In this document: positions 5,868 through 7,161 of the stretch, piece by piece
Position numbering within the stretch: the first letter of the stretch is position 1
Layout: the number at the start of each line of letters is the position of its first letter
From: an uncultured Bdellovibrio sp.
GTDB taxonomy: Bacteria; Bdellovibrionota; Bdellovibrionia; Bdellovibrionales; Bdellovibrionaceae
NCBI GenBank assembly: GCA_937871355.1
Contig: CALMPX010000233.1
Location: 1 to 7,161 of the forward strand
Direction: 5' to 3'
DNA: 7,161 bases
Notes under the pieces: model-generated
Databases searched by the model: none
What the model was told of the DNA's origin: nothing
Seen by the model: the letters and a program-made list of their open reading frames with translations, nothing else
Translations under genes and position numbers: made by a program

Positions 5868-6182
5868 TTAACTTTGCCCTTTGAATAAAGAGATGATTTC
5901 ATCCAATTTTTCTTGAACTACGGCGGAGTCCTTACTTTTAATGGCATCTTTTACACAGTGAAGGACATGACCTTCGATAATGTTGGCTTCTAAGCTTTTG
6001 AGGGCAGAGCGAATCGCTTTAATTTGAATAACGATCTCTGGGCAGTATCTTTTCTCTAAAATCATGCGCTCAATTCCTTCAACTTGGCCTTTAATTCTAT
6101 TTATGCGTTTAAGCTCTACGGAATGATCGTGAGCTGGAGTGATATGCTTAAGTGAGGAAGTTTTTGATTTCGAGTGATTCAT
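5868..6182 (-). CDS. csoR: CsoR-family metal-sensing transcriptional repressor (probably copper)
   Basis: A 104-residue, all-helical protein of the CsoR/RcnR (DUF156) family. The signature RINRIKGQVEGIERMI (26-41) leads into the first sensing cysteine, Cys47 (YCPEIV). The second helix GHVLHCV gives His72 and Cys76, four residues apart. This Cys-His-Cys set is the Cu(I) triad of CsoR and differs from RcnR, which has His in place of the last Cys. The N-terminal tail holds extra histidines (His13, His18, His20); nickel/cobalt sensors such as RcnR and InrS use a tail histidine, so another metal is not excluded. Apo-repressor binds DNA as a tetramer and copper releases it. The start is supported by AAGGA six bases upstream. 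A strong promoter is at 6208-6237. Targets are probably the palindromes at 4100-4126 and 6261-6299. Confidence 0.9.
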   Translation of the reverse strand: MNHSKSKTSSLKHITPAHDHSVELKRINRIKGQVEGIERMILEKRYCPEIVIQIKAIRSALKSLEANIIEGHVLHCVKDAIKSKDSAVVQEKLDEIISLFKGQS

Positions 6183-6207
6183 GCGATGTCCTTATTTCGT
6201 TGATACT

Positions 6208-6237
6208 AATATAGATGACAAAGCTTAGATATGTAAA
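6208..6237 (-). promoter_or_regulatory. Sigma70-type promoter of the csoR gene
   Basis: On the minus strand TTTACA (6232-6237) and TATATT (6208-6213) are separated by 18 bases; each matches the consensus at five of six positions. The expected transcript start is near 6201, giving a leader of about 20 bases. The promoter lies 23 bases away from the operator palindrome rather than inside it, so csoR may be only partly autoregulated. Confidence 0.6.
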
Positions 6238-6260
6238 GTCTAATCTACTACAATGCAAAG

Positions 6261-6299
6261 TTATTTATTGCATACCCGTATGGGGTATGCAATAAATAA
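6261..6299 (+). promoter_or_regulatory. CsoR-type operator, 39-base palindrome with 17-bp perfect arms
   Basis: The arm TTATTTATTGCATACCC (6261-6277) and its exact reverse complement (6283-6299) flank GTATG. The core TACCC-N5-GGGTA (6273-6287) is the same as in the palindrome at 4106-4120, although the outer arms are unrelated in sequence. It lies in the divergent region between csoR and the HVHP gene, ending 17 bases before the latter's start. Confidence 0.85.
6268..6296 (+). promoter_or_regulatory. Candidate promoter of the HVHP gene, inside the operator
   Basis: TTGCAT (6268-6273) and AATAAA (6291-6296) are 17 bases apart with the operator core in the spacer, a layout that a bound repressor would block. 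Both boxes are weak. Because the site is palindromic, the same pair also reads on the minus strand. Confidence 0.4.
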
Positions 6300-6316
6300 G
6301 TCATAAAGGGGTTAAT

Positions 6317-7072
6317 ATGAAACAAATTTTACTTACGCTCATGTTATTTTTTACTTCAACTTTCGCGCAGGCTCATGGAAACGAAGATCTAAGAGTTTCT
6401 ATCGAGCCAGAAAGTACGGCGCAATATACAGCTGGACAGTTCAATTATGCTTTTCAACTTTACGATAATGATACGAAAAAAGTTCTAACAGATGCTGACT
6501 TGAACGAAAGTCATACTAAAAAATTGCATTTCATTGCCTACGATCCTGCGCTAAAGGCCTTTACTCATGTGCATCCGGAGTTTGACGGGAAGATTTGGAA
6601 TGTCTGTCTTAATCTTTCTGTAAATGGCCAATACTTTTTATGGGCGCAGGGTGAATTACTTGATAAAACAGAGTTCTCATCTATGACCCGTGCGACTATT
6701 GCAAATGGACAAACTGAAAATCCTATTTTAGCTTTGGGCGATATAAGAACGGGTTCTGATCAGGGAACTCAGGTTAAGCTGGCAAACACAAAAATTAAAG
6801 CAGGTAAAATGGCGATGATTAACTTTACCGTTTCAAGACTCGATGGAACAAAACCAGTTTTGACTGACTACTTAGGTGCTTTTGCGCACGTGATTGCAAC
6901 GCCGACTGATGGCGATGCTTTGAACCATGTTCACCCTATGGCTGGAAGTAAGCCGAATACGGGTCTTCTCCATGCGACATTTGACGATGCTGGAGATTAC
7001 AGGCTTTGGGTGCAGCTTATGGATGGTGGCATATTAAAAACAATCCCTTTGTCTGTAACTGTCACAAAATAA
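6317..7072 (+). CDS. Periplasmic protein with two HVHP motifs, probable copper-binding
   Basis: A 251-residue protein with a Sec signal peptide, probably cut after FAQA (19), leaving His20 as the mature N-terminus. The mature part looks like two related beta-sandwich domains. The first (about 24-128) contains LHFIAYDPALKAFTHVHPE, with His71, His84 and His86. The second (about 150-250) contains GAFAHVIATPTDGDALNHVHP, with His191, His204 and His206, then His219 and the strand YRLWVQLMDGG. The repeated FTHVHPE / LNHVHPM pattern resembles secreted proteins found with copper and heavy-metal efflux genes. An N-terminal histidine next to an HG pair recalls copper sites that use the amino terminus, but this depends on the cleavage point. 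The start has AAGGGG at 6306-6311 with a five-base spacer. It opens a CsoR-type controlled unit that continues into the next gene. Confidence 0.75.
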   Translation: MKQILLTLMLFFTSTFAQAHGNEDLRVSIEPESTAQYTAGQFNYAFQLYDNDTKKVLTDADLNESHTKKLHFIAYDPALKAFTHVHPEFDGKIWNVCLNLSVNGQYFLWAQGELLDKTEFSSMTRATIANGQTENPILALGDIRTGSDQGTQVKLANTKIKAGKMAMINFTVSRLDGTKPVLTDYLGAFAHVIATPTDGDALNHVHPMAGSKPNTGLLHATFDDAGDYRLWVQLMDGGILKTIPLSVTVTK

Positions 7073-7106
7073 TCATTTAATACGTATTAGGTATTAAGGA
7101 GCAATA

Positions 7107-7161
7107 ATGGAAAACTCAATATTTCAAAAAATGATGGCTTTCTTGGTAACTTTTATTTTAA
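7107..7161 (+). CDS. Start of a further gene, probable membrane or exported protein (3' truncated by window edge)
   Basis: An ATG at 7107 follows AAGGAG (7096-7101) with a five-base spacer, a very strong ribosome site, 34 bases after the HVHP gene stop. The 18 visible codons read MENSIFQKMMAFLVTFIL: a short polar start and then a hydrophobic run, as in the first membrane helix or signal of an envelope protein. No family can be named from this. By position it would be the second gene of the copper-responsive operon, where efflux components are common. The gap before it holds a perfect 12-base palindrome, TAATACGTATTA (7078-7089), of unknown meaning. Confidence 0.65.
   Translation, partial: MENSIFQKMMAFLVTFIL

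Noticed and set aside
1..7161. tRNA, rRNA, riboswitch or insertion sequence
   Set aside because: No cloverleaf, rRNA-like segment, transposase gene or terminal inverted repeats with target duplications could be seen by eye; the recombinase-domain gene lacks a catalytic part, so no active element is called.

Overview
The window is AT-rich bacterial DNA with tightly packed genes, strong AGGAG-type ribosome binding sites and many exported proteins or lipoproteins. Together with the gene content this fits a Gram-negative bacterium, perhaps of the Bdellovibrio type. That placement is an inference from style; no taxonomic marker is present.

Left part (1-1057): the C-terminal part of a serine-hydrolase / class A beta-lactamase-like protein, cut by the window edge, is followed after 11 bases by a small P-loop kinase of the 'FlaR / topology modulation' type. 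Middle-left (1058-2105): a 230-base gene-free stretch leads to an orphan serine-recombinase C-terminal domain protein that lacks the catalytic domain. A 55-codon ORF overlaps its end, and a 42-base near-perfect palindrome follows. Next is a lipoprotein with an M15 (YcbK/VanY-like) zinc-peptidase domain (2106-2792), convergent with the next block.

Right part (2808-7161): a probable copper-response region. Its centre is a CsoR-family repressor gene (5868-6182, minus strand) with the Cys-His-Cys copper-sensing triad. Two long palindromes share the core TACCC-N5-GGGTA, which matches the CsoR operator type. One precedes a two-gene minus-strand unit encoding a secreted protein of unknown function and a diheme c-type cytochrome lipoprotein. 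The other precedes a plus-strand unit that begins with a periplasmic protein carrying two HVHP motifs and continues into a membrane protein cut by the window end. Between them lies a 513-residue exported protein: five Cys/Met-rich CPxxxxWDxxxxxCMP repeats fused to a barrel-like domain with a conserved FMHRPSA motif.

Working model (inference): when copper is low, CsoR sits on both palindromes. Copper releases it and turns on periplasmic and outer-membrane metal-handling proteins plus a cytochrome. The least described parts are the Cys/Met repeat protein, the cytochrome/unknown-protein pair under a CsoR-type operator, and the orphan recombinase-domain gene with its overlapping small ORF and palindrome.
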